Shown one piece after another: positions 1 through 12,521 of a DNA stretch of 64,000 bases. The notes under the pieces were generated by a model. It was not told the DNA's origin, did no database searches, and saw nothing but the letters and a program-made list of their open reading frames with translations. The position numbers and the translations under genes are program-made. The DNA is taken from positions 744,001 through 808,000 of the forward strand of contig NC_089185.1 of the NCBI RefSeq assembly GCF_947507565.1, in the 5' to 3' direction. The DNA is from Oscarella lobularis. Its lineage: Eukaryota; Porifera; Homoscleromorpha; Homosclerophorida; Oscarellidae. The number at the start of each line of letters is the position of its first letter. Position 1 is the first letter of the stretch.

Positions 1-3000
1 ATCCCAACTTCAAGGCTCGCGTGCAGAGGGCAACGACTCGCTTGGAAGCAGGTGGGAAGACGTAAAAAAATGAACTATATTCGTTTTGATTTTTTATATG
101 TTTTAGCTATTCCCGGAATGTCTTCGACGTCCAATCGGGTGATCAGTAACATTCGCGATTCGCAGGCCCAGCAGAATTTCGCCGATGCGATGCGAGAGCT
201 TCTCGAAGGCGTTCGCGAGGTGAGGTACTCTCTGGACGGCGACAGAGCCGCCTCTGAGGAACCGATTGTGGTGAGAAAGAAAGTCATAGCAGGAAGAGGT
301 AAGACGATAGATAGATAGATACCTTATTCGTCATCGTCTCCTCTTCTCTGTTCAGAAAGTCCCGCGGTTCGCGACGCGGCCGTGCAGATGACAGCGCCCC
401 AGCTTCTCCACGGTCCCAAATACATGTCGACGCCGTCGGCGAGCGACAGCCGCGCCGAGCCGTACAATCCGTACAAGCAAATGTTCGCCACTCCGAGCGG
501 ACGAGACGAGACGATCCAAGAAAAGAAGAGTCTTCTCGTCGGATCGGCACAGTCGACGGCCGCTTCCGTGCTGGAACAATTAGGCAAGTCGGCGACGGCA
601 CACAGTTCGGTGCTTCCGTCGCCGACGCTGCCCGACTTCGGCTACTTGGGAAATGCGAACACAGCCGTTATGGCCGAAACGACGGCGAATCGGTTGGTTG
701 ACGCGGCGCAGTCTGGAGATCAGGATCGCGTCGATGCGCAATGCTCGGCGGCGACGTATCTCGGCGGGAATTTGATTGGTTTGGCCGAAAAAGCAGCCAA
801 TTCGTCAACAAATCGCGAAAAAATACGGTGGGTGAAAAAATAACGCTGTTCTCTGTAGGGAATTTTTTTCTTTAGGTTGGTGCACGTCACGGCGGCTGAG
901 ATCGAGAAGCTCGTTCCCCAGATGACCGAACTTGCGCATGCGGTGTGCGAGAATCCGGCAAACGAGGCGGCCGTCGAGCGGCTGAACACGCTCGCGCACG
1001 GCTGGGCGGAAAAAGTGCAAGTGCTCGCCGGCGCTCTCGACAGCATGGTGACGCCCTGGTCGGGACCGGCCGTTCGTTTGGCTCGCGTCGTACAGACGGG
1101 CGGCAGCAGTCTCAAACTCGATAAAGAGGTGACGTCAGTTACTGAGGGATTAGTTATGAAAATCCTCTCGGTCCTCAAAGAAATATATAGCTAACTGTCT
1201 TGTGCTTTGTCTTCAGGCCGAGTCTATGAGAGCTTTCTCGCGGAGAATGGGCAAACTGGCTCAGGCAGCCATAGCCGCTGCTGATGCCGAAGACAATGCC
1301 GAAATCACGAGCGGTGGCGGCGGCGGCGGCGGAATGGCTTCCTCAGCGATGGCGGCAACGCGTGATCCGGCTGCGGCGAAACGCGTTTCTCTTGTCGATT
1401 CGTTGAGTCGCGACGTGGAAAAGATGACGCCGAAAGTGATTGCCGCCGCTCAACGGGTGGCGACGAATCCTGGCGACAAGGCGGCGATCGAGCAGTTCGA
1501 GATGCTTCGTCGCGAGTGGGCGTCGAAAGTGAAGACTCTCGCCGTCGCCGTCGACGACATTACGATCGGAACGTCGTCGCCGGCGGAAGCGCTTACGCAG
1601 GCGGCGGAACGAAACGAACGCAGCGCTATCAAGGATCAAGGCGACGCGCTGCGACAGTACGCGTCGGCGCTCAAAGACGTCGCCGACTGCGCGAGCGCGG
1701 GGTTCGTAGAAACGAGAGAAAAAAAAGGAATGGACGCGGAGATGGGTTTTTCTTTAGGTGCGGCGATCCGGAGAAGGTGCAGGCGGTGAAAGTGACGTCG
1801 GGGCAGGTGGAGAAGTTGACCGTTCAGTTGGTCGATGCCGCCGGTGATATGGTGGAGACGGCCACTTGCGACGACGGGTCGGCGGAGAAACGCGGATTGC
1901 GATTGGATGCAACGGAGAAAATGGAATTGCTGAAGCGAGAGTGGGCCTCCAAGGTACGCTCTTTCATTCCCGTAATTAATCTCTCAATTTTTTTGTTTTT
2001 GTCTCTCAGGTTCATCTCCTAACTGCTGTTATTGATGATTTGACGTCGGAGGTGTCGTCGCCGGTTGACCGTTTGGCCGGATCGGCGTTGGCCGTGAGCC
2101 GAAGCGGCGGCATACAGAAAGACCGTCAGTTGGCCTCGTTTCGCGAGCAGGCGTCGTCGTTGCGCGCGCGCGTGGCGCGAGTCGAAGAACGCTGCCAGGC
2201 GGCCGTTCGAAATTCGGTGGAACGCGCCAAAGCGCAAAAAGTGCGCAACTGCACGGATTTCATGGCGAAATTGACCCCAGAAGTCATCTCCGCAGCTCGA
2301 GAATTATCCGGTAAGGATTCAAAATAAGCAGAGAGTAGTAGCATTGTGAATCTCCTTTTTTAAATTAGAAAATCCTGATCAAGTGACCGTTGAACACTTC
2401 CAGCTATTGCGTCGTCAGTGGGCCGGCAGAGCCCAGCTTTTGGTAACGACACTCGACGAAATCGCCGACGCCGACATGACCGCTGTATCGGGTAAAGACG
2501 TTGATTGTTTTCGCGTGGATTTTCTCCTTATTCGTACGCACGTCTAGCCGCCGTTCAAGATCTCCTGAGTCCGTCGTTGGCTGGCGCGGGCGGCGCCGGG
2601 GCCACGCCGAGTTCTCTCGCTTCTTTCGAGTCGTTCTCGTCGTCATATCGTCCCTTGTGAGACCCGCGACGGTTAAATAGTTATACACGACTTATTTCCT
2701 CGTTTTCTCTAGTCAACAGTCGTCTTTACTTCGCAGCGGTCGCACTCGCTCCGAGGAACAACTTTCATCGATGTCGTCATCAGAGACGCAGCGTAAACGC
2801 GCGAGTACGGGCGACGATATGATCAGCTTGGGTTCGTCGTTGAGCGGCGGAGGCGGAGTCGGCGGCGCCGGCGGGTCAAAGAAATCGTCGTCGTTTTTGT
2901 CGTCGGCCGCCGCTCAACCGACGCCGCCGTCGGCGCGCTCCGCTCAGCGTCGTCGTCGTCCTCTCAGTGCCGTCGAGCCGTCGGTGACGACGGCGACAGA

Positions 3001-3925
3001 AATGACTCGATCGGAAGAGGAGTTGTCTGCTGACATATCCTATCGTTCTATTCAGGTTTGCTCGCTTTGGCTGCGTGTTGGCGATTCTAGGACGGGTTTC
3101 TATACAGGAAGCAGCGCGATTGTTGCAGGAGGAAGTGAACGAGTTTGAAGTGGAGGGCAACGAGTTGATAATGAAAGCCAACGAAATGGCCGAGCAAATG
3201 ATACAGATGGCTGCTTATACTAGAGGAAAAGGAGAGTTGCAGGTGAGTTTTGTAAGGGGGGGGAAGGTGGTAGACTGACACGGGCGCGCTCCAGTCCAAA
3301 GCGGAAATGATTACGATGGCCAAAGCGATCGCTGCAAACGGAAACGTCATGGTTCGCTTTGCGAAGGGAGTTGCGGAACGTTGCGTCGATAAAAGGTAGG
3401 AGACAAAAGCGTGGAACCTCGATAGACGGGGGGGATTCCTATTTGGCTCTAGAATGAAAAAGGATTTGGAGTATTATGCCGAAGTCATTCCTACGATCAG
3501 TCAACAATTGAGAATCATTTCGTCGGTAAAAGCAGCGACACCTCGAGATCCTTCGGTGAGATTTGGTGGCAGATTCAAGCTCCAGGACAAAGCAATTTTT
3601 TCTCAATTTTGTAGGCAAACGTTATGCTAGTCAAAAATGCGCAGAATCTCATGCACGCCGTGACCAAAACCCTGCACGCGGCAGAGTCAGCTTGCATGAA
3701 AGTAAGTCGATTATACTATAGTTTTTTTTGTGTGAGGTACAGTATTCTTTTTAGGGTCTTCAGGATCTCGGCGCGGACGATGCTGCCACGGAAGTGGCAA
3801 TGCAGTGGAAACGGAAGGTGTATAAGCAGCGAACGCTTGAAGCGTTCACTGCTCCCATGGGTTCTCGAGGCCTTCGCAAGCTAAGTCGCTACGTGGCGCC
3901 GCCGCTTGCTCAAGGACCCAACTAA
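1..3925 (+). CDS. Vinculin/alpha-catenin family protein, copy A (5' partial)
   Basis: Multi-exon gene entering at the left edge, with its stop TAA at 3923-3925. It is predicted to link cadherin or integrin adhesions to actin. Exons run through 382-830, 877-1125, 1218-1700, 1759-1953, 2010-2310, 2370-2490, 2550-2657, 2714-3055 and 3110-3924. The C-terminus resembles the vinculin tail: an 'IPTIS..L.I.S.VKA' motif, then 'NAQNLM.AV'. It also has the alpha-catenin-like 'TRGKG' motif and, upstream, a helical segment resembling the alpha-catenin M domain. Four copies of a repeat ending in 'LLRREWASKV..L....DDI' are readable here. A Ser/Gly-rich linker (about 2550-3050) precedes the tail in place of vinculin's proline-rich hinge. 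The downstream copy at 5811-10865 is nearly identical. The family is certain; vinculin versus alpha-catenin orthology is not. Confidence 0.85.
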
Positions 3926-4725
3926 AAGGCAAGTTTATATCCTGTTTACTTGTGTTGTCTTTTTTTTGTTATTGTTTTCGTGAGGGTCTTTATTAGATTT
4001 CAACTTGAGCATGCGCGTAGCTCGCCTTCGGCCTCGTGGCGTGCGACGAACGTGGCGGCGTTTGCGACGACCGAAAGAAGCGTTTCGCTGTGACGAGAGG
4101 CTTCTACGGCAACAAGGCAAGTGTTTAACGGCGATGCAAGCTCGAATCACTTCGTTCTTTCGTCGATTAATCGCGCACGTTTTTCGCAGACGATCGTCCT
4201 TCCCGAAAAAAAGCTCGTCGGCTTCCATCAAAGACCGCGAACCAGTGTAAGTATCTTTGTGCACCCTTTTCGGGGTACTCATGGCGTTCTTCGCGACGGT
4301 CTTGCCCTCCCAGCGCGCGATTGCGTCATGAGGCCCCCCGAACTATGGGATCCAAAAGAAAACTGGCCATGGGCTGTAGTCGTAGTTTTTTGGCAAACCA
4401 TCTATAGGATTTATATGTTCGCAAACTGAAGTGGACTCTTTTTTAGCTTTTTCTGCGAGCTGAAGTGAAGAAAAATGCCAACGTCGACGAAGTAGAAGAG
4501 AATTTTATCGCGCTTTTTTTTTTAATGCATGAAGTTGTAGTGCATGAAATTAGCGGTAGATCCATGCAGCTTTTGATCTCCAGGGTATGGAGACAAAAGC
4601 GACGCACTTTAGCTCGCCCTTTAGCTCAGGGACTTGCATGCACGCGCGTTATATATAGAAAGCGTGCAAGTCTCTGAGGTAGAACTTGCCGTAAAGTAGG
4701 AGAAACTATGTTCAAAATTTTATTT

Positions 4726-4731
4726 AATAAA
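4726..4731 (+). terminator. Candidate polyadenylation signal, copy A
   Basis: AATAAA about 800 bp after the vinculin-like stop, conserved in copy B at 11646-11651. The long distance makes the assignment tentative. Confidence 0.35.
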
Positions 4732-4775
4732 TATCCCGGATGTAAAACAAAAACTAAATGTTCTCCCGCGTCTCC

Positions 4776-4810
4776 CCTTCCTCCTCCTCCTCCTCCTCCT
4801 CCTCCTCCTC
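4776..4810. repeat. (CTC)n microsatellite, longer copy
   Basis: Uninterrupted cct/ctc trinucleotide run. The matching run in copy B, at about 11698-11716, is roughly 17 bp shorter, as expected for a length-polymorphic microsatellite. Confidence 0.85.
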
Positions 4811-4896
4811 TTTCTTTGGCTGTTCCTGGGCCGTCGCTCCTGCGCTGCCGCTTGACCTCCTGGCCAAGCGGTGGGACTGAGACTGCAGTCCCCACA

Positions 4897-5129
4897 GTGA
4901 ACTTTAACCCAAGTCCACAGGGGGTAGGCACATTAACCTCCAGCCACCAAGGAGGGAGACTTTAACCCAAGTCCCCAGGGGAGAGCACATTAACCTCCAG
5001 CCCACAAGGAGGGAGACTTTGCCCAAGTCCCCAGGGTGAACTTTAACCCAAGTCCACAGGGGAGGCGCTGATTAACCTCCAGCCCACAAGGAGGGAGACT
5101 TTGACCCAAGTCCCCAGGGTGATGGCTTC
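4897..5129. repeat. Minisatellite, ~139-bp higher-order unit made of two ~70-bp units
   Basis: The phrase 'gtgaactttaacccaagt' recurs at 4897 and 5036, a 139-bp period. Between the occurrences, 'cacattaacctccagcc' followed by 'aaggagggagacttt' recurs at about half that spacing. The array contains no coding sequence. Confidence 0.8.
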
Positions 5130-5610
5130 GTCTACATCTTCTTCTTTCTGCATCTAAAATCGTCAGATTGATTGATTGATCCGTTGGGGAGAGGAGAAAA
5201 CTAAAAATCAAATTGAAATCATTGCACTCAGATATGCATATAGTCTTCTTTACCTTGAATGACTTGAGAAAGACGGTGGAGGAGGAGGGAATTGATCCAC
5301 GTGTTGATATTGACATCTACAAAAAATGCTGATTTAGCAAAAATTTGAGGTGTGAGGTCAATTTGGCACCGCAAGATCAAACAAGCAACCAATCCCCATT
5401 GTTTTATAAAGAAATCTTAGGAATCGGAGAGGTCACCAAACTGACCAAAAACCGTGTGCTATAGTTCAGGGATGCTAAAAAATCTCAACTCACGGATTTC
5501 CAAATAAACGCACTAGATCTACTCTACTTTATCAGTAGAACAACCCTACGAGGTCAAACAGTTCGTACGGATCAAATTTCACACTAAAAAGACCCATTTC
5601 CGGTACGCAT

Positions 5611-5810
5611 NNNNNNNNNNNNNNNNNNNNNNNNNNNNNNNNNNNNNNNNNNNNNNNNNNNNNNNNNNNNNNNNNNNNNNNNNNNNNNNNNNNNNNNNNN
5701 NNNNNNNNNNNNNNNNNNNNNNNNNNNNNNNNNNNNNNNNNNNNNNNNNNNNNNNNNNNNNNNNNNNNNNNNNNNNNNNNNNNNNNNNNNNNNNNNNNNN
5801 NNNNNNNNNN
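5611..5810. other. Assembly gap (200 N)
   Basis: Exactly 200 Ns, a conventional scaffold gap size. Copy A stops at its left edge and the second vinculin-like locus begins in mid-exon at its right edge, so the true sequence and gap length are unknown. Confidence 0.99.
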
Positions 5811-8800
5811 CCAGGCACCAACAAGCAGACGGTCAGCGCGGATTTGGATCGTCACATGGAAGCGATTGTGCGCAATAGCATGGCCGTGGCGCACGTCTGC
5901 TCCGATCCTATACGCCAGGAAATATTCCAATCGTGCCACGAGGTCAGTTGATATCGTGAAGGATTTGCGTTTCGTTGGAGATGGGGCTTTTTGAAGGTAA
6001 CCAAGTTGAGGAGACAGCTGAGTGACAATTTGCGAAGTGTGCAAAGTACGCCTGGGACCCAGTCAGTCAGGTAGGGGAAGAAAATCCGTTTGGATTTCCT
6101 TGCATAGTGCTCGTATTTTTTCCAAGGGATGCGTTTGATGCTACGGCTGAGCTTCTCTGTGAAGAATTCCGCGTCCTCGATCGACTCGTCAATGGTGCCG
6201 TCGTTCAGCAGGTGGCCACCGTTTTTGTCGACCCGTCGACGCACATACATCGGCTCATTGGAGCGGCCGTTTCGCCGGCCAGAACGGTCAGAGGGGGAAA
6301 AAATCGATACTCACGATAATAAAAAAACAACAACATACGTTCTTTTTTTATGAGAACAGACGTTGGATCCGATTCTTGAATTAAATGAGCCCATCGAAGC
6401 GTTCAAGGCTCACGCGGCAAGATTGAGTCAAGTTGCCACGTCCGCTGCAACCAGCTCGCAAGACGCAAGGAGTGAGAAAATCAAAGAATCTTTCTTTTTG
6501 ACGTCATTCTTCTCCGTCTCTTCCTCCTAGAGGTTCGCGTGATTCAAAGCACCGCGGCCGAATTGGACAAGCTCACGCCGCAGATTGTGTCGGCTGCCGT
6601 GGCAACGCGGCGTAACCCAGACGATGCCGTGGCGAAAGACCACTTGGAGTTGCTGCGTCGCGAGTGGGCGTCCAAAGTGCAATTGCTCACTGGCTCGCTC
6701 GACGAAATTACGGACAAGGGTCACTTCATGGCCGCCTCTGGTATAATAAACAAATAAAATAAGTAATACATAAATGATTTAATATTGTTTTCGAAGAGGC
6801 GAGCATTCGAGAAGAGATGGGTCGCTGTCGCGACGCCATCAAAGACGGCGACACGGAACGATTGGCCGTCGCCGCTCAGACGATCTGCGGTCGAGCGAGA
6901 CGAATTGCCGACGTTGGACGAGCGGAGATCAGCAACAGCGACGATCCCAACTTCAAGGCTCGCGTGCAGAGGGCAACGACTCGCTTGGAAGCAGGTGGGA
7001 AGACGTAAAAAAATGAACTATATTCGTTTTGATTTTTTATATGTTTTAGCTATTCCCGGAATGTCTTCGACGTCCAATCGGGTGATCGGTAACATTCGCG
7101 ATCCGCAGGCCCAGCAGAATTTCGCCGATGCGATGCGAGAGCTTCTCGAAGGCGTTCGCGAGGTTAGGTACTCTCTGGACGGCGACAGAGCCGCCTCTGA
7201 GGAACCGATTGTGGTGAGAAAGAAAGTCATAGCAGGAAGAGGTAAGACGATAGATAGATAGATACCTTATTCGTCATCGTCTCCTCTTCTCTGTTCAGAA
7301 AGTCCCGCGGTTCGCGACGCGGCCGTGCAGATGACAGCGCCCCAGCTTCTCCACGGTCCCAAATACATGTCGACGCCGTCGGCGAGCGACAGCCGCGCCG
7401 AGCCGTACAATCCGTACAAGCAAATGTTCGCCACTCCGAGCGGACGAGACGAGACGATCCAAGAAAAGAAGAGTCTTCTCGTCGGATCGGCACAGTCGAC
7501 GGCCGCTTCCGTGCTGGAACAATTAGGCAAGTCGGCGACGGCACACAGTTCGGTGCTTCCGTCGCCGACGCTGCCCGACTTCGGCTACTTGGGAAATGCG
7601 AACACAGCCGTTATGGCCGAAACGACGGCGAATCGGTTGGTTGACGCGGCGCAGTCTGGAGATCAGGATCGCGTCGATGCGCAATGCTCGGCGGCGACGT
7701 ATCTCGGCGGGAATTTGATTGGTTTGGCCGAAAAAGCAGCCAATTCGTCAACAAATCGCGAAAAAATACGGTGGGTGAAAAAATAACGCTGTTCTCTGTA
7801 GGGAATTTTTTTCTTTAGGTTGGTGCACGTCACGGCGGCTGAGATCGAGAAGCTCGTTCCCCAGATGACCGAACTTGCGCATGCGGTGTGCGAGAATCCG
7901 GCAAACGAGGCGGCCGTCGAGCGGCTGAACACGCTCGCGCACGGCTGGGCGGAAAAAGTGCAAGTGCTCGCCGGCGCTCTCGACAGCATGGTGACGCCCT
8001 GGTCGGGACCGGCCGTTCGTTTGGCTCGCGTCGTACAGACGGGCGGCAGCAGTCTCAAACTCGATAAAGAGGTGACGTCAGTTACTGAGGGATTAGTTAT
8101 GAAAATCCTCTCGGTCCTCAAAGAAATATATAGCTAACTGTCTTGTGCTTTGTCTTCAGGCCGAGTCTATGAGAGCTTTCTCGCGGAGAATGGGCAAACT
8201 GGCTCAGGCAGCCATAGCCGCTGCTGATGCCGAAGACAATGCCGAAATCACGAGCGGTGGCGGCGGCGGCGGCGGAATGGCTTCCTCAGCGATGGCGGCA
8301 ACGCGTGATCCGGCTGCGGCGAAACGCGTTTCTCTTGTCGATTCGTTGAGTCGCGACGTGGAAAAGATGACGCCGAAAGTGATTGCCGCCGCTCAACGGG
8401 TGGCGACGAATCCTGGCGACAAGGCGGCGATCGAGCAGTTCGAGATGCTTCGTCGCGAGTGGGCGTCGAAAGTGAAGACTCTCGCCGTCGCCGTCGACGA
8501 CATTACGATCGGAACGTCGTCGCCGGCGGAAGCGCTTACGCAGGCGGCGGAACGAAACGAACGCAGCGCTATCAAGGATCAAGGCGACGCGCTGCGACAG
8601 TACGCGTCGGCGCTCAAAGACGTCGCCGACTGCGCGAGCGCGGGGTTCGTAGAAACGAGAGAAAAAAAAGGAATGGACGCGGAGATGGGTTTTTCTTTAG
8701 GTGCGGCGATCCGGAGAAGGTGCAGGCGGTGAAAGTGACGTCGGGGCAGGTGGAGAAGTTGACCGTTCAGTTGGTCGATGCCGCCGGTGATATGGTGGAG

Positions 8801-10865
8801 ACGGCCACTTGCGACGACGGGTCGGCGGAGAAACGCGGATTGCGATTGGATGCAACGGAGAAAATGGAATTGCTGAAGCGAGAGTGGGCCTCCAAGGTAC
8901 GCTCTTTCATTCCCGTAATTAATCTCTCAATTTTTTTGTTTTGTCTCTCAGGTTCATCTCCTAACTGCTGTTATTGATGATTTGACGTCGGAGGTGTCGT
9001 CGCCGGTCGACCGTTTGGCCGGATCGGCGTTGGCCGTGAGCCGAAGCGGCGGCATACAGAAAGACCGTCAGTTGGCCTCGTTTCGCGAGCAGGCGTCGTC
9101 GTTGCGCGCGCGCGTGGCGCGAGTCGAAGAACGCTGCCAGGCGGCCGTTCGAAATTCGGTGGAACGCGCCAAAGCGCAAAAAGTGCGCAACTGCACGGAT
9201 TTCATGGCGAAATTGACCCCAGAAGTCATCTCCGCAGCTCGAGAATTATCCGGTAAGGATTCAAAATAAGCAGAGAGTAGTAGCATTGTGAATCTCCTTT
9301 TTTAAATTAGAAAATCCTGATCAAGTGACCGTTGAACACTTCCAGCTATTGCGTCGTCAGTGGGCCGGCAGAGCCCAGCTTTTGGTAACGACACTCGACG
9401 AAATCGCCGACGCCGACATGACCGCTGTATCGGGTAAAGACGTTGATTGTTTTCGCGTGGATTTTCTCCTTATTCGTACGCACGTCTAGCCGCCGTTCAA
9501 GATCTCCTGAGTCCGTCGTTGGCTGGCGCGGGCGGCGCCGGGGCCACGCCGAGTTCTCTCGCTTCTTTCGAGTCGTTCTCGTCGTCATATCGTCCCTTGT
9601 GAGACCCGCGACGGTTAAATAGTTATACACGACTTATTTCCTCGTTTTCTCTAGTCAACAGTCGTCTTTACTTCGCAGCGGTCGCACTCGCTCCGAGGAA
9701 CAACTTTCATCGATGTCGTCATCAGAGACGCAGCGTAAACGCGCGAGTACGGGCGACGATATGATCAGCTTGGGTTCGTCGTTGAGCGGCGGAGGCGGAG
9801 TCGGCGGCGCCGGCGGGTCAAAGAAATCGTCGTCGTTTTTGTCGTCGGCCGCCGCTCAACCGACGCCGCCGTCGGCGCGCTCCGCTCAGCGTCGTCGTCG
9901 TCCTCTCAGTGCCGTCGAGCCGTCGGTGACGACGGCGACAGAAATGACTCGATCGGAAGAGGAGTTGTCTGCTGACATATCCTATCGTTCTATTCAGGTT
10001 TGCTCGCTTTGGCTGCGTGTTGGCGATTCTAGGACGGGTTTCTATATAGGAAGCAGCGCGATTGTTGCAAGAGGAAGTGAACGAGTTTGAAGTGGAGGGC
10101 AACGAGTTGATAATGAAAGCCAACGAAATGGCCGAGCAAATGATACAGATGGCTGCTTATACTAGAGGAAAAGGAGAGTTGCAGGTGAGTTTTGTAATGG
10201 GGGGGAAGGTGGTAGACTGACACGGGCGCGCTCCAGTCCAAAGCGGAAATGATTACGATGGCCAAAGCGATCGCTGCAAACGGAAACGTCATGGTTCGCT
10301 TTGCGAAGGGAGTTGCGGAACGTTGCGTCGATAAAAGGTAGGAGAAAAAGCGTGGAACCTCGATAGACGGGGGGGATTCCTATTTCGCTCTAGAATGAAA
10401 AAGGATTTGGAGTATTATGCCGAAGTCATTCCTACGATCAGTCAACAATTGAGAATCATTTCGTCGGTAAAAGCAGCGACACCTCGAGATCCTTCGGTGA
10501 GATTTGGTGGCAGATTCAAGCTCCAGGACAAAGCAATTTTTTCTCAATTTTGTAGGCAAACGTTATGCTAGTCAAAAATGCGCAGAATCTCATGCACGCC
10601 GTGACCAAAACCCTGCACGCGGCAGAGTCAGCCTGCATGAAAGTAAGTCGATTATACTATAGTTTTTTTGTGTGAGGTACAGTATTCTTTTTAGGGTCTT
10701 CAGGATCTCGGCGCGGACGATGCTGCCACGGAAGTGGCAATGCAGTGGAAACGGAAGGTGTATAAGCAGCGAACGCTTGAAGCGTTCACTGCTCCCATGG
10801 GTTCTCGAGGCCTTCGCAAGCTAAGTCGCTACGTGGCGCCGCCGCTTGCTCAAGGACCCAACTAA
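5811..10865 (+). CDS. Vinculin/alpha-catenin family protein, copy B (5' cut by gap)
   Basis: Same gene as copy A but with about 1.1 kb more at the 5' side. Extra exons lie at 5811-5942, 5997-6070, 6127-6286, about 6361-6471, 6531-6739 and 6797-6993. The stop TAA is at 10863-10865. Together they encode helical-bundle sequence with five repeats of the form 'L.P.V..AA....NP......LLRREWASKV..L...LDDIT', at about 6540-6740, 7820-8010, 8340-8520, 8720-8980 and 9190-9420. The segment after the first repeat, with 'ICGRARRIADV', resembles the alpha-catenin M domain. A Ser/Gly-rich linker and a vinculin-like five-helix tail follow. Coding differences from copy A are few, for example SNIRDS to GNIRDP near 7085-7105. 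The N-terminal head domain is not visible. Confidence 0.87.
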
Positions 10866-12521
10866 AAGGCAAGTTTATATCCTGTTTACTTGTTGTCTTT
10901 TTTGTTATTGTTTTCGTGAGGGTCTTTATTGATTTCAACTTGAGCATGCGCGTAGCTCGCCTTCGAACGTGGCGGCGTTTGCGACGACCGAAAGAAGCGT
11001 TTCGCTGTGACGAGAGGCTTCTACGGCAACAAGGCAAGTGTTTAACGGCGATGCAAGCTCGAATCACTTCGTTCTTTCGTCGATTAATCGCGCACGTTTT
11101 TCGCAGACGATCGTCCTTCCCGAAAAAAGCTCGTCGGCTTCCATCAAAGACCGCGAACCAGTGTAAGTATCTTTGTGCACCCTTTTCGGGGTACTCATAG
11201 CGTTCTTCGCGACGGTCTTGCCCTCCCAGCGCGCGATTGCGTCATGAGGCCCCCCCCCCCGAACCATGGGATCCAAAAGAAAACTGGCCATGGGCTGTAG
11301 TCGTAGTTTTTTGGCAAACCATCTATAGGATTTATATGTTCGCAAACTGAAGTGGACTCTTTTTTAGCTTTTTCTGCGAGCTGAAGTGAAGAAAAATGCC
11401 AACGTCGACGAAGTAGAAGAGAATTTTATCGCGCTTTTTTTTTAATGCATGAAGTTGTAGTGCATGAAATTAGCGGTAGATACATGCAGCTTTTGATCTC
11501 CAGGGTATGGAGACAAAAACGACGCACTTTAGCTCGCCCTTTAGCTCAGGGACTTGCATGCACGCGCGTTATATATGGAAAGCGTGCAAGTCTCTGAGGT
11601 AGAACTTGCCGTAAAGTAGGAGACACTATGTTCAAAATTTTATTTAATAAATATCCCGGATATAAAACAAACTAAATGTTCTCCCGCGTCTCCCCTTCCT
11701 CCTCCTCCTCCTCCTCTTTCTTTGGCTGTTCCTGGGCCGTCGCTCCTGCGCTGCCGCTTGACCTCCTGGCCAAGCGGTGGGACTGAGACTGCAGTCCCCA
11801 CAGTGAACTTTAACCCAAGTCCACAGGGGGTAGGCACATTAACCTCCAGCCACCAAGGAGGGAGACTTTAACCCAAGTCCCCAGGGGAGAGCACATTAAC
11901 CTCCAGCCCACAAGGAGGAAGACTTTGCCCAAGTCCCCAGGGTGAACTTTAACCCAAGTCCACAGGGGAGGCGCTGATTAACCTCCAGCCCACAAGGAGG
12001 GAGACTTTGACCCAAGTCCCCAGGGTGATGGCTTCGTCTACATCTTCTTCTTTCTGCATCTAAAATCGTCGGATTGATTGATTGATTGATCCGTTGGGGA
12101 GAGGAGAAAACTAAAAATCAAATTGAAATCATTGCACTCAGATATGCATATAGTCTTCTTTACCTTGAATGACTTGAGAAAGACGGTGGAGGAGGAGGGA
12201 ATTGATCCACGTGTTGATATTGACATCTACAAAAAATGCTGATTTAGCAAAAATTTGAGGTGTGAGGTCAATTTGGCACCGCAAGATCAAACAAGCAACC
12301 AATCCCCATTGTTTTATAAAGAAATCTTAGGAATCGGAGAGGTCACCAAACTGACCAAAAACCGTGTGCTATAGTTCAGGGATGCTAAAAAAATCTCAAC
12401 TCACGGATTTCCAAATAAACGCACTAGATCTACTCTACTTTATCAGTAGAACAACCCTACGAGGTCAAACAGTTCGTACGGATCAAATTTCACACTAAAA
12501 AGACCCATTTCCGGTACGCAT
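6944..12521. repeat. Second copy of a 5.6-kb near-identical direct repeat (first copy 1-5610)
   Basis: Every exon, intron and 3' repeat of 1-5610 recurs at an offset of 6943, falling to 6942 after a one-base deletion near 8940 and shifting further at small indels downstream. Differences are scattered SNPs, homopolymer changes, a short deletion near 10966 (relative to 4031-4048) and the CTC length. Copy A ends exactly at the N gap, while copy B continues into unique sequence. Confidence 0.97.
11803..12029. repeat. Minisatellite, copy B equivalent
   Basis: Same ~139-bp and ~70-bp unit structure as 4897-5129, with the same number of units and only a few substitutions. Confidence 0.8.

Larger units (their letters stand above)
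3926..5610. other. 3' flank of vinculin-like copy A, non-coding
   Basis: No convincing coding exon was seen. The stretch is probably 3' UTR and flank. It holds an AATAAA at 4726-4731, a small hairpin near 4630-4676 (stem gacttgca/tgcaagtc), a CTC microsatellite at about 4776-4810, a minisatellite at 4897-5129 and AT-rich sequence up to the gap. Open frames here, including a poly-proline one over the CTC run, lack any family similarity. Confidence 0.6.

Noticed and set aside
4630-4676. Hairpin with gacttgca/tgcaagtc stem downstream of the vinculin-like gene as an RNA gene or terminator
   Set aside because: The stem is only about 8 bp, with a long loop; it could be chance, and copy B adds no independent evidence because the copies are nearly identical.
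4626-4965. Poly-proline or poly-glycine frames over the CTC run
   Set aside because: A by-product of the trinucleotide microsatellite; frame and length differ in copy B, and no family similarity or splice context is seen.
5532-6044. Open frames running through the N gap on the minus strand
   Set aside because: They consist largely of unknown residues; the flanking real exon is on the plus strand.
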